64,000 bases of DNA, taken from contig NZ_CP017146.1 in assembly GCF_009930795.1 (NCBI RefSeq), forward strand, positions 558,001 through 622,000, given 5' to 3'. Origin of the DNA: Marisediminicola antarctica (lineage in GTDB: Bacteria; Actinomycetota; Actinomycetes; Actinomycetales; Microbacteriaceae). Below are positions 44,630 to 52,712 of the stretch, piece by piece; position 1 is the first letter of the stretch, and every line of letters starts with the position of its first letter. Made by a program: the position numbers and the translations under genes. A model generated the notes under the pieces. It saw only the letters and a program-made list of their open reading frames with translations, was not told the DNA's origin and made no database searches.

Positions 44630-45657
44630 ACCGGCAGGACCAAGACCCCCACGATTGGCTGACCGCCCAGTTCGACGACGACCTGGACGACGAGAACGCG
44701 GGAACGGATGCTGCGGATGCCGACGCCGTCGACTCGACCGCGGCGACCGGGGCATCCTTCAGCTGGGGGTTGCGACCGACCGCCAGCCCGCTCGAGCGTG
44801 AGCCCGACGTGGTGGTGCCCGAGTCGTTTTTTCCCGCACTGAAGGCGGAGCTACCCGCAGTCGAGCCGAACGATGTCGCCGCACAGACCGTCGCCGCGGC
44901 GCCCGTGTCCGCTGCGGCGCCCGTGTCCGCTGCGACGGCGGCCGCGCCTCCGCAGCCTGACCGCCCGTTCTATCCGCCGCCGCCCGCAATCTCGCCCGCA
45001 ATCTCGCCCGCGACGCAGCGCGGGAGTGAGCCGTTCGCCGAGCCGTTCGCCGACCCCGTATCCGCACTCGCGTTCTCCGCCGACCCAATCCAGCCAGCTG
45101 GTGTGACGGGGGCCACTATATCGATTGCGGAGGTCCTCGATGCCCCGTCGCCGCGTCGCGCAGCGCGCGAGGCGGCGGCCCGCGACGAGGCCGCACGCGA
45201 GGAGGCGACCCGCGATGACATCCCTGCCGCCCAGGCGGGAGCGGACGAACCCGACGAGGACGGGATCGACGACCCTGTCGACCCCCACGCGCCGTTCACC
45301 CCGCGGGCACAGGCGCCGCTCACCCCGACCGTCCCCGTCGTGCCGCCGACGGTTCAGGTCGCAGCCAATCCCGTTGCTGCCACCGGCGCGGCGCGCTTCG
45401 ATGTGCCGATAGTGCCGACGGCCGAGGGCCCCGCTATCGCCGGTCGCGCGCAGTCGGTCGCGAGTCGCGAAGCCGGTACGAAGGCTGCGCCGTCTCGCAC
45501 GCGGAAGATCCTGCTGCTCGTCGGCATCGTGCTGCTCGTCGCACTGGCGATCGTGCTCACGTTCGTACTCGCCCAGCCTGCGGATGCCGCGCACGTCACC
45601 GGCGCGCTCGACGTTGCCGTCGTCCGCGCGGAGTCCGTGGGGCTCGCCAGCTTCTGA
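44626..45657 (+). CDS. low-complexity acidic/proline-rich protein with C-terminal membrane helix
   Basis: A 343-residue protein of unknown function, translationally coupled to pyrE by an ATGA overlap. Residues 1-290 are disordered, rich in Asp/Glu, Ala and Pro, with DWLTAQFDDDLDDE near the start and Ala-Arg-Glu repeats around 180-195 (REAAARDEAAREEATRD). One hydrophobic helix (KILLLVGIVLLVALAIVLTF, about 297-316) precedes a short outside tail of about 25 residues, so it is a tail-anchored type protein. No domain is recognised. Confidence 0.7.
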   Translation: MNRQDQDPHDWLTAQFDDDLDDENAGTDAADADAVDSTAATGASFSWGLRPTASPLEREPDVVVPESFFPALKAELPAVEPNDVAAQTVAAAPVSAAAPVSAATAAAPPQPDRPFYPPPPAISPAISPATQRGSEPFAEPFADPVSALAFSADPIQPAGVTGATISIAEVLDAPSPRRAAREAAARDEAAREEATRDDIPAAQAGADEPDEDGIDDPVDPHAPFTPRAQAPLTPTVPVVPPTVQVAANPVAATGAARFDVPIVPTAEGPAIAGRAQSVASREAGTKAAPSRTRKILLLVGIVLLVALAIVLTFVLAQPADAAHVTGALDVAVVRAESVGLASF

Positions 45658-45724
45658 CCGCGCGGTCCACACGCCCGAACGGGGGGCTCACGTGACTAGA
45701 CAGGTTCGTCTATTCTGAAAAAAA

Positions 45725-45741
45725 TCTCGCGAAAAGCGAGA
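45725..45741 (+). promoter_or_regulatory. 5' leader hairpin before the metallopeptidase gene
   Basis: TCTCGC-GAAAA-GCGAGA is a perfect 6-bp stem with GAAAA loop, preceded by A7 (45718-45724) and TATTCT (45711-45716), a possible -10. GAGGA stands before ATG 45761. The hairpin would lie in the 5' untranslated RNA. Confidence 0.5.
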
Positions 45742-45760
45742 GTGCCCCGCAGTTCGAGGA

Positions 45761-48487
45761 ATGGATTCTGTCGTTTTGGCCACTCAGTCTGTTCCACACA
45801 TCCGGCGCGCGGCACCCACTTGGCGCAGGTTCGGCGGGTTCGTCACCTCGCTCACGGTGCTCCTCACGGTGCTCGTGCCGGCGGCCGGCTCGGCGGCCAG
45901 CGATTTCGTCATCGACGAGGGCACCCTGGTCGAGGTCGAGGGCACGCTGTTGGTGCTGGCCGGACAGGAGTCAGCCGAGGACCACGCCGCACACGATGTG
46001 CACGGGCCGCGTGAGCTGACGACGCTGCTGCCCGATGAGATTCGCCTGGTCACCGACGACGGGACCTCGATCCCGCTGGGCGGTGGGCTGCCCGAGAACG
46101 TCGAAACCGGCGACCGCTTGCGCGGAACCCTGTCGGTTCCCGCGGACTCGATCGGCGCAATCAACAACTCCATCGCCGAGGCGATCGCAGGGGAGACGCG
46201 GCAGGGGATCGTCGACCACGACTCCGTGGTCGGGCAGGAGATCATCGACGCGAGTGAGGCGCTCGACACCCCGCTCGTCGTCGACGACGCGATGATCACC
46301 CCGGAGACCAGCGCGGCCATCTCGGCCGTCGCTCACACCCTTGAGGTCATCGTCGTCACGCTTCCCGCCGACCCTGCCAACATCGTCGCGTCCGACGGCG
46401 CCCTGCAGACGCTCACAAGCAGGCTCAGCGGGTTCTGGAACTCGCAGACCAACGGGCAGGTCGCCAGCTTCTCGATCACCGGTTCCGTGCGACGCGTCGT
46501 CTCCGCCAACGCCTGCAATCCTCAGGCGATGTGGGATGAGGGCGCGGAGCTCTTCAACGCACCGACCACAACGTGGTGGATGTCCGCCGGCCGGCACATG
46601 CTGGTCGTCGCACCGAACGAGTGCGGCGGCGGCACGGGCAAAGGCACCGTCGGGTCCGTGCCCAGCGGCGGGCTGGCGTATGCCGCCTACTCTGCGCCCA
46701 CCTTCGAGCAGACGGTGGGTCACGAGCTCGGCCACAACCTGAGCCTTCGCCACTCGAACGCCATGCAGTGCGACGAGGTGACCGCGTGCGCCGACACGGA
46801 GTACGCCGACTTCTACGACGTGATGGCCGCGGGATATGCCTTCAACGGCGTGGGTAACGCGCAGCTCCCGGCCCTCAACGTCACGCAGAAGAAGCGCGTC
46901 AACGGCCTGGGCAACGATCTCGTCACTGTGTCCCTGCCCTCGACCGTGGCAGCTGCCTCGACCGCCTTCACGCTGAACCCGGCCTCGGCGACATCCGGGA
47001 TTCGCGGACTCGAGGTCGTCGACCCGACCACCGGAGCCGTCTACTACGTGGAGTACCGCTCCGGCACGGGCATCGACGCCAACTCGATCTATTCCCGTGC
47101 CGTGGTGCCGGGCTACGCGCCGGGGCTCCGGATACTCAGAATCCGCGACAACAACACCTCGGCCGCGCTCACCCTGGCGAACTCCACCTATCGCAACCAC
47201 TACCTCAAGCCGGGGCAGTCCCTCACGTCGCTCGGAGACGGCGCCAACATCCTTTTCACGTCGAGCGGGGCGACTGCACAGGTCGTCGTCACCCTCGGGA
47301 TAGCGCCGAAGGCCATGAACACCGCCACGCCGACCATCTCCGGAACAGTCAAGGTCGGCGCGCGACTCACCGCGAACGCGGGAACCTGGTCGCCGGCACC
47401 GGTGTACCTCTCCTACCAGTGGCTCCGCAACGGGACCGCCATCAGCGGAGCGACATCCAACACCTACGTCCCGACCCTCGCCGATGTGCGCAGCAAGATC
47501 AGCGTGAAAGTCACCGGCACCAAGTCTGGCTACGCGTCCGTCAGCCGGTGGTCGGCATCCACCGTCACGGTCCCGCTTGCCGTGCAACGATTCGGGGGAG
47601 CCGACCGCTACGCAACCGCGATCACCATGTCGCGCACCTTCGCTCCCGGCGTCGGCGTGCTCTACGTCGCGCGGGGAAGCGACTACCCCGACGCGCTGAG
47701 CGCGGCTCCGGCCGCCGCCGCTGCCGGCGGAGCGCTGCTGCTCGTCACCACCACCGAAATTCCAGCAGCCGTGAAGGCCGAGATCGAGCGGCTGAAGCCG
47801 AAGAAGATCATCGTGGTCGGCAGCACCGGTTCGATCAACGCCGCCGTCTACACCCAGCTGGCAAAACTTACCCAGTCAATCACCCGGCACGGCGGCGCCG
47901 ACAGGTACGCGTCGTCGCGGGTCATCGTCGACGCCGCGTTCGGAGTCACCGGCGTCGACCGGGTCTACCTGGCGACCGGACGGAACTTCCCCGACGCTCT
48001 CTCCGCGAGCGCCGCCGCCGGGGCTAACAACGGTGCCGTCATCCTCGTCGACGGTTCCACCGGCACGCTGGATGCGGCGACCATCGACCTGATCCGCAAG
48101 TTGAACCCGACGGACATCGTGCTGGCTGGAGGGCCGGCCGTGCTCTCGACCGGCATCGAGAACTCGGCCAAGGCGCTGAAGCTGCCGGGCGGAACACTCC
48201 GCCTGATGGGCCCCGACCGGTTCTCGACCTCCCTCGCGCTCAATGACAACGCTTTCACGACGGCGAGCACCGTTTACATCGCCACCGGGTACAACTTCCC
48301 CGATGCCCTCGCGGGAGCGCCTCTCGCCGGAACGAACAACGCCCCTCTCTACGTCGTGCCGGGCGGCTGCGTCCCGAAGGCCACGGTCGCGGCAATCAAC
48401 GAATACGGGGCGACGAAACTCGTGCTTCTGGGCGGCACCTCGACAGTGTCGACCGCAGTCGAGCGACTCGCCCCCTGCGCCGTCTAG
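45761..48487 (+). CDS. secreted M11/reprolysin-like metallopeptidase with three cell-wall-binding repeats
   Basis: A 908-residue exported protein. Residues 1-47 form a signal peptide (long positively charged start, LTVLLTVLVPAAGSAAS). The zinc site HELGHNLSLRHS begins at His321 (HExxHxxxxxH, gametolysin/reprolysin type); the Met-turn candidate DVMAAGY follows about 30 residues on. Residues about 520-600 hold an Ig-like domain (YQWLRNGTAISGATSNTYVP). The C-terminal third has three cell-wall-binding-2 repeats, each with FGGADRYATA-like and YPDALSAAPAA-like motifs (GGADRYASSR; GPDRFSTSLA). It probably cleaves an extracellular protein while held on the wall. The substrate is unknown. Confidence 0.88.
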   Translation: MDSVVLATQSVPHIRRAAPTWRRFGGFVTSLTVLLTVLVPAAGSAASDFVIDEGTLVEVEGTLLVLAGQESAEDHAAHDVHGPRELTTLLPDEIRLVTDDGTSIPLGGGLPENVETGDRLRGTLSVPADSIGAINNSIAEAIAGETRQGIVDHDSVVGQEIIDASEALDTPLVVDDAMITPETSAAISAVAHTLEVIVVTLPADPANIVASDGALQTLTSRLSGFWNSQTNGQVASFSITGSVRRVVSANACNPQAMWDEGAELFNAPTTTWWMSAGRHMLVVAPNECGGGTGKGTVGSVPSGGLAYAAYSAPTFEQTVGHELGHNLSLRHSNAMQCDEVTACADTEYADFYDVMAAGYAFNGVGNAQLPALNVTQKKRVNGLGNDLVTVSLPSTVAAASTAFTLNPASATSGIRGLEVVDPTTGAVYYVEYRSGTGIDANSIYSRAVVPGYAPGLRILRIRDNNTSAALTLANSTYRNHYLKPGQSLTSLGDGANILFTSSGATAQVVVTLGIAPKAMNTATPTISGTVKVGARLTANAGTWSPAPVYLSYQWLRNGTAISGATSNTYVPTLADVRSKISVKVTGTKSGYASVSRWSASTVTVPLAVQRFGGADRYATAITMSRTFAPGVGVLYVARGSDYPDALSAAPAAAAAGGALLLVTTTEIPAAVKAEIERLKPKKIIVVGSTGSINAAVYTQLAKLTQSITRHGGADRYASSRVIVDAAFGVTGVDRVYLATGRNFPDALSASAAAGANNGAVILVDGSTGTLDAATIDLIRKLNPTDIVLAGGPAVLSTGIENSAKALKLPGGTLRLMGPDRFSTSLALNDNAFTTASTVYIATGYNFPDALAGAPLAGTNNAPLYVVPGGCVPKATVAAINEYGATKLVLLGGTSTVSTAVERLAPCAV

Positions 48488-48517
48488 CCAGCGGGAGACG
48501 AGCGCGGCCCTCCGACG

Positions 48518-49348
48518 CTAGACGACAGGCTCTTCCGGCATCAGATTGTCGTCGATCCCAACCGCGAACGGTTCGCCGTCGACCAGGTCGATGACTCCGT
48601 TCAGGATCTCGTCTGGGCGGAACGGATAGCGGTCGATCTCGGCCTGGTCGCTGATTCCGGTGAGCACGAGGATGGTGTGCAGCCCGGCCTCGATGCCCGC
48701 CACGATGTCGGTGTCCATGCGGTCGCCGATCATGCCGGTGTTCTCCGAGTGCGCGCCGATCTTGTTCATCGCCGAGCGGAACATCATCGGGTTCGGCTTG
48801 CCCACGACGTAGGGCTCCATGCCGGTCGCCTTGGTGATGAGGGCCGCGACGGCACCCGTCGCGGGCATCGGCCCCTCGGCCGACGGTCCCGTCGCATCCG
48901 GATTCGTCACGATGAACCGGGCGCCCGCGAGGATGAGCCTGATTGCGCGGGTGATCGCCTCGAACGAGTAGTTGCGCGTCTCGCCGATGACGACGTAGTC
49001 GGGGGAGGTATCGGTCATCACGAAGCCGGCTTCGTGCAGCGCCGTGGTGATTCCCGCCTCGCCGATCACGAACGCGGAGCCGCCCGGGCTCTGCGACGCC
49101 AGGAAGTCCGCCGTCGCGAGGGCGGACGTCCAGAGAAACTCCTCGGGAACGTCGAGGCCGGATGCCTTGAGCCGGGCGCTCAGGTCGCGCGGCGTGAAAA
49201 TTGAGTTGTTGGTGAGCACGAGGAAGGGCTTGCCCTGGTCTCGCCACTGCTGGAGGAGTTGTGAAGCGCCGGGCAGGGGTTTGTTCTCGTGTACGAGCAC
49301 ACCGTCCATGTCGGTGAGCCAGCATTCGATTTCGTCGCGTTTTGCCAT
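48518..49348 (-). CDS. HAD-IIA family phosphatase (NagD-like)
   Basis: A 276-residue HAD hydrolase with a C2 cap. Motif I is WLTDMDGVLVHEN, motif II VLTNNS, the lysine is in VVGKPNPMMF and motif IV is GMIGDRMDTDIVAG; these match NagD/NMP phosphatase-like proteins. The short loop YSFEAITRAIRLI is in the cap. The start is ATG 49348: TACGAT (49355-49360) lies 6 nt upstream, while the longer frame to 49453 lacks any signal. It converges on the metallopeptidase gene and diverges from the TerC gene. The substrate is unknown. Confidence 0.87.
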   Translation of the reverse strand: MAKRDEIECWLTDMDGVLVHENKPLPGASQLLQQWRDQGKPFLVLTNNSIFTPRDLSARLKASGLDVPEEFLWTSALATADFLASQSPGGSAFVIGEAGITTALHEAGFVMTDTSPDYVVIGETRNYSFEAITRAIRLILAGARFIVTNPDATGPSAEGPMPATGAVAALITKATGMEPYVVGKPNPMMFRSAMNKIGAHSENTGMIGDRMDTDIVAGIEAGLHTILVLTGISDQAEIDRYPFRPDEILNGVIDLVDGEPFAVGIDDNLMPEEPVV

Positions 49349-49354
49349 GGCCAC

Positions 49355-49360
49355 ATCGTA
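49355..49360 (-). promoter_or_regulatory. -10 hexamer TACGAT of the HAD gene (leaderless)
   Basis: On the minus strand TACGAT, 6 nt, then ATG 49348. Confidence 0.5.
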
Positions 49361-49428
49361 GCGACCGCGTGTTTCGAGCGGGTGGCGAGCTCGCATCCAA
49401 GCGCGGCCGCGGCAGCATCCACTTCGTC

Positions 49429-49434
49429 TAGGAT
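49429..49434 (+). promoter_or_regulatory. -10 hexamer TAGGAT of the TerC gene (leaderless)
   Basis: TAGGAT, 6 nt, then GTG 49441. No ribosome site; the GTG opens the conserved protein. Confidence 0.5.
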
Positions 49435-49440
49435 CGTCGG

Positions 49441-50340
49441 GTGGATCTCTCATTTGAACTGACCCCCGACCTCGCCATCGCCTTCGTGACCCTCTTCGTT
49501 CTCGAAATCGTGCTTGGCGTCGACAACGTGATTTTCATCTCGATCCTCGCGAGCAAGCTCCCGGTCGAGCAGCAGGCGAAGGCCCGTAATCTCGGTCTCA
49601 CCCTCGCGATGATCATTCGGATCGGGCTGCTGTTCGGTGCAACCTGGATCATCACCCTCACCGACGACGTCTTCACCGCGTTCGGCAGGGGCTTCTCGGG
49701 CCGAGATCTCATCCTCATCGCGGGCGGGCTGTTCCTCGTCTACAAGGCGGTCACCGAGATCCACGAGAAGCTCGAGGGCGCGGAGTCGCACGGCAGCGGC
49801 CGCATCAAAACCGTCACCTTCGGTGCGGTCATCGCCCAGATTCTCGTGCTCGACATCGTCTTCTCCTTCGACTCGGTCATCACCGCCGTCGGCATGGTCG
49901 ACAACCTGCTCGTCATCATCGTCGCGGTCGTCTCGTCGTTCACCGTGATGCTCTTCTCGGCGAAGTACATCTTCACCTTCGTCAACCGGCACCCCACCGT
50001 GAAGATGCTCGCGCTCGCGTTCCTCGTGCTCATCGGCGTCTTCCTCATTGCCGACGGCTTCGAGGTCAAGATCGACAAGGCGCTGATCTACGGCCCGATG
50101 GCCTTCGCGATCCTCGTCGAGGCCCTCAACCTCGTTGCCAAGGCCCGCCAGGAGAAGCGCCGCGGCGCGATCGAGCCGGTGCACCTGCGCCACGCATACT
50201 CCAAGGCCGACGACCACGCCGCGGTCGCGGCCGCAACCTCGTCGGGTCCGGATGCCGGTGCCGTCGGCCTCTCGCGCAAGCCGGTCTTGGGCACGATCAC
50301 CCAGACCGATGGGCATCAGGAGCCAGCCGGGCTCGGCTGA
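49441..50340 (+). CDS. TerC-family integral membrane protein
   Basis: A 299-residue membrane protein of the TerC/Alx group, linked to metal ion (manganese) export and tellurite resistance in other bacteria. It has about seven helices; the conserved acidic helices are FVLEIVLGVDNVIFISILA and ILVLDIVFSFDSVITAVGM (D-x-V-x-x-x-D-S type). The C-terminal 60 residues are soluble and variable. The GTG start and the absence of a ribosome site suggest leaderless translation. Its stop begins a 21-bp tandem repeat. A manganese role is inferred from family members. Confidence 0.88.
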   Translation: MDLSFELTPDLAIAFVTLFVLEIVLGVDNVIFISILASKLPVEQQAKARNLGLTLAMIIRIGLLFGATWIITLTDDVFTAFGRGFSGRDLILIAGGLFLVYKAVTEIHEKLEGAESHGSGRIKTVTFGAVIAQILVLDIVFSFDSVITAVGMVDNLLVIIVAVVSSFTVMLFSAKYIFTFVNRHPTVKMLALAFLVLIGVFLIADGFEVKIDKALIYGPMAFAILVEALNLVAKARQEKRRGAIEPVHLRHAYSKADDHAAVAAATSSGPDAGAVGLSRKPVLGTITQTDGHQEPAGLG

Positions 50341-50399
50341 TCCGCCCGCGCGCGGGTCTGATCCGGCCGCGCGCGGGGCTGATCCGGCCGCGCGTGGGT
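50337..50399. repeat. three 21-bp tandem repeats starting on the terC stop codon
   Basis: CTGATCCGSCCGCGCGCGGG plus one base occurs three times at 50337, 50358 and 50379. The TGA of the TerC gene is bases 2-4 of the first unit. Each unit contains an internal CCGCGCGCGG palindrome. Confidence 0.9.
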
Positions 50400-50416
50400 C
50401 GCGTGCGAAAGACGCA

Positions 50417-50422
50417 TACGCT
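50417..50422 (+). promoter_or_regulatory. -10 hexamer TACGCT of the RNA methyltransferase gene (leaderless)
   Basis: TACGCT, 6 nt, then GTG 50429. Confidence 0.5.
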
Positions 50423-50428
50423 TCCCCT

Positions 50429-51070
50429 GTGACACTCGACAAGCCCGCACCCTCCATCGAACTGACCACGCAGGGCGTCGGCCCATGGGTCGGCGAGCTG
50501 CCCGACGACCCGCGCTACGACCCGGAGCTGATCGCCCGCGGCGACTCCCGCAACGTCGTCGACCGATACCGGTACTGGAGCATGGAGGCCATCGTCGCCG
50601 ACCTCGACGAGCACCGGAACCCGTTTCATGTCGCCATTGAGAATTGGCAGCACGACATGAACATCGGCTCGATCGTGCGCAGCGCGAACGCCTTCGGCGC
50701 CGAGACCGTGCACATCATCGGCCGCAAGCGCTGGAACAAGCGCGGCGCGATGGTGACCGACCGCTACCAGCACGTGATGCACCACGACACCGTCGAGACG
50801 TTCGCCGAGTGGGCCGCGTCTGCCGGGCTGCCGGTCGTGGCGATCGACAACGTACCCGGCTCGGTCATCATCGAGACCTTCCCCTTCCCCGCCGCGTGCG
50901 TGCTGCTGTTCGGGCAGGAGGGGCCGGGGCTCTCGGATGCTGCCCTCGCGGCATCCGCGGACATCGTCGAGATCAGCCAGTTCGGTTCCACCCGCAGCAT
51001 CAACGCCTCCGCGGCGGCCGCGGTCGCGATGCACGCCTGGGTGCTGCAGCACGTGCGCTTTCCGCGCTGA
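50429..51070 (+). CDS. SpoU/TrmH-family RNA 2'-O-methyltransferase
   Basis: A 213-residue SPOUT enzyme that 2'-O-methylates a tRNA or rRNA ribose using AdoMet. The three knot motifs are intact: HDMNIGSIVRSANAFGAE (motif 1, catalytic Asn/Arg), VLLFGQEGPGLS (motif 2) and ISQFGSTRSINASAAAAVAM (motif 3, with Ser-x-Asn-x-Ser). There is no obvious separate RNA-binding domain apart from about 55 N-terminal residues. Its substrate base is unknown. It is followed 16 bp later by the DUF3151 gene, which has its own -10. Confidence 0.9.
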   Translation: MTLDKPAPSIELTTQGVGPWVGELPDDPRYDPELIARGDSRNVVDRYRYWSMEAIVADLDEHRNPFHVAIENWQHDMNIGSIVRSANAFGAETVHIIGRKRWNKRGAMVTDRYQHVMHHDTVETFAEWAASAGLPVVAIDNVPGSVIIETFPFPAACVLLFGQEGPGLSDAALAASADIVEISQFGSTRSINASAAAAVAMHAWVLQHVRFPR

Positions 51071-51074
51071 GCGG

Positions 51075-51080
51075 TACCGT
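51075..51080 (+). promoter_or_regulatory. -10 hexamer TACCGT of the DUF3151 gene (leaderless)
   Basis: TACCGT, 6 nt, then ATG 51087, overlapping the short gap after the methyltransferase. Confidence 0.5.
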
Positions 51081-51086
51081 GGCAAC

Positions 51087-51512
51087 ATGACGACCAACCT
51101 GCTCGGCCCCGCCGACACGCTCCTGCCGGAAGAGCCCGATGTGCTCGCCTCGATCGCCAACACCGGGCTGGATGCGGCCGACGTCGTCGTCGCGCACCCC
51201 GCCTCGCCGCTCGCCTGGGCGCTCCTGTCGAACAACGCCTACAACGCCGAGAAGATGATCGAGTCGTACGCGTTCGCGCGGGTCGGCTACCACCGTGGCC
51301 TCGATGCACTGCGAAAGGGCGGCTGGAAGGGCCACGGCCCCGTGCCGTGGTCGCACGCGCCCAACCGCGGCGTGCTGCGCGCGTTCTATGCGCTGCAGCG
51401 AGCCGCGGATGCGATCGGCGAAGAGGATGAGGTGGAGCGCCTCGGTGCCCTGCTGACTGACTCCGACCCGACGGCAGCCGCCGCGATCGAGGCGGAGCAC
51501 CCCGGGCACTGA
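51087..51512 (+). CDS. DUF3151 family protein
   Basis: A 141-residue conserved actinobacterial protein of unknown function, recognised by the DUF3151 core AHPASPLAWALLSNNAY, ESYAFARVGYHRGLDALRKGGWKGHGPVPWSHAPNRGVLRA and IGEEDEVERLGALLTDSDP. It has no signal, membrane segment or enzymatic motif; it is mainly helical. It is commonly near purA and adenylosuccinate genes in actinobacteria, as here (purA 2.4 kb away), but no role in purine synthesis is shown. Its TGA is part of the first unit of the third TTTCATNATTCAGGAGT element. Confidence 0.85.
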   Translation: MTTNLLGPADTLLPEEPDVLASIANTGLDAADVVVAHPASPLAWALLSNNAYNAEKMIESYAFARVGYHRGLDALRKGGWKGHGPVPWSHAPNRGVLRAFYALQRAADAIGEEDEVERLGALLTDSDPTAAAAIEAEHPGH

Positions 51513-51831
51513 CGCTTTCATCATTCAGGAGTGGGGGTCGGGCACTGACGCTTTCATCATTCAGGAGTGGGGGCCGGGCAACAGTTTTCATCATTCAGGA
51601 GTGGGGGTCGGGCAACAGTTTTCATCATTCAGGAGTGACAGGGGGGCCGGCGGGCGGATGCTGGGATTTCGAGCATCCGGCCCCTCTCCCCGCACTATTC
51701 CCGCGAGAAGTGGAGCATTCCTGCGGCCGCTCGGCGGTGAGCAGCAGATCACTCCTGAATGATGAAAGCGGTGGCCGGCCGAAAGCCCGGGTTATCCGGT
51801 CGCTGTCACCTCCAACTCCTGAATGATGAAA
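51504..51831. repeat. TTTCATNATTCAGGAGT-family inverted element, locus 3 (best-conserved)
   Basis: Four perfect direct copies of TTTCATCATTCAGGAGT (51516, 51552, 51586 and 51620; spacing 36, 34 and 34) and two perfect inverted copies (51751 and 51815) surround a 114-bp unique centre. All six cores are identical, so left and right can pair over 17 bp. The first 36-bp unit contains the DUF3151 stop codon, and the last core ends 6 bp before the stop of the small minus-strand gene. It lies between convergent genes. Confidence 0.9.
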
Positions 51832-51837
51832 GGAGTG

Positions 51838-52062
51838 TTACCGGCGGGAGCGGCGCTCCGCGACGATCGTGTAGATGCTGCCCGCCGCGGCGATGGCGAA
51901 GCAGGCAAACCCGAACCACGAGACCGCCTCAGACGGGTCGCGGGCGAGCCGGATCGCGTAGAAGAGGGCGAGCACGCTCGCCGCGCCCCCGACGATCCAG
52001 GGGGCGACGATGCGCAATCGGCTGGGCTGGTTCTGGCTCGAGGTCACGCCCGATTCTCTCAT
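51838..52062 (-). CDS. small two-helix membrane protein
   Basis: A 74-residue hypothetical with two hydrophobic helices, IVAPWIVGGAASVLALFYAI and WFGFACFAIAAAGSIYTIV, joined by a short loop, ending in basic ERRSRR. The ATG overlaps the stop of the TetR gene (ATGA), so it is probably translated by coupling and shares the TetR promoter; AGGAGA stands too close to serve alone. An alternative GTG start is at 52047. No family is recognised. It may be a partner of the TetR/oxidoreductase locus, but nothing demonstrates this. Confidence 0.65.
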   Translation of the reverse strand: MRESGVTSSQNQPSRLRIVAPWIVGGAASVLALFYAIRLARDPSEAVSWFGFACFAIAAAGSIYTIVAERRSRR

Positions 52063-52706
52063 TCTCCTCGGCGGGGCGGACCCCCGGGCAGGGGAGCGCC
52101 GACGTAGCGCGCGGCATCCTCCCACCCGAGTCCGGCGCACGACAGCGTCGTGATCACGACCAGCCGGTCGCCCTCCGCAGAGTTGAGCCCGAGGCGGCTC
52201 GCCTCGTCGAGCACGTTGAGTGCCGTGCCCTCGATGAGCCGCGCGAGGATCGGCGCCGGCACGTCCTGGCGGAAGGATCCGGATGCGACACCTACCGTCA
52301 CGACGCGCTCCAGCACCTCGCGCAACGGCCGCAACACCTCGGCGATTCGCGCGCTATACGGGCCGCGCACCGCCAGCACTGCGGTGGCACGCACGTGCGA
52401 GACCTCGCCCCACAGGCGCGAGCCGATCGTGGCGATCGCCGCGCGTGGATCGGTGTCGTCGAGGGGCAGCAGGCTTGCCGCGATGCGGGCCGCGCCGGTG
52501 GCCAGTATCTCCTCGATGAGGTGGTCGCGAGTTGGGAAGTGGCCGTAGACGGCGCGGCGGGTCAGGCCCGCTCGGGCGGCGATCGCATCCATCCCGGCGT
52601 CGGGATCGACGCACAGCACGCTCACGGCCGCCTGCAGGATGGACAGCCGGTTGAGCAGCGCGTCGCGTCGAACCTGTCGAGGAGCGGGGCGGGAAACGGA
52701 TGTCAT
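52059..52706 (-). CDS. TetR/AcrR family transcriptional regulator
   Basis: A 215-residue repressor with the N-terminal helix-turn-helix ILQAAVSVLCVDPDAGMDAIAARAGLTRRAVYGHF (about residues 23-57) and a helical ligand domain. It is divergent from an NADP-dependent oxidoreductase gene, with a perfect 24-bp operator between them, so it very probably controls both. Its ATG 52706 follows TAGGCT by 6 nt. The ligand is unknown; quinones or enones reduced by the neighbouring enzyme are natural candidates. Confidence 0.87.
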   Translation of the reverse strand: MTSVSRPAPRQVRRDALLNRLSILQAAVSVLCVDPDAGMDAIAARAGLTRRAVYGHFPTRDHLIEEILATGAARIAASLLPLDDTDPRAAIATIGSRLWGEVSHVRATAVLAVRGPYSARIAEVLRPLREVLERVVTVGVASGSFRQDVPAPILARLIEGTALNVLDEASRLGLNSAEGDRLVVITTLSCAGLGWEDAARYVGAPLPGGPPRRGE

Positions 52707-52712
52707 GGTCGT

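Noticed and set aside
51512-51837. Small reading frames with repeated LLNDES in the repeat elements
   Set aside because: The variable base would be a first-codon position causing amino-acid change, the frames have no start signal, and copies appear in both orientations and several frames.
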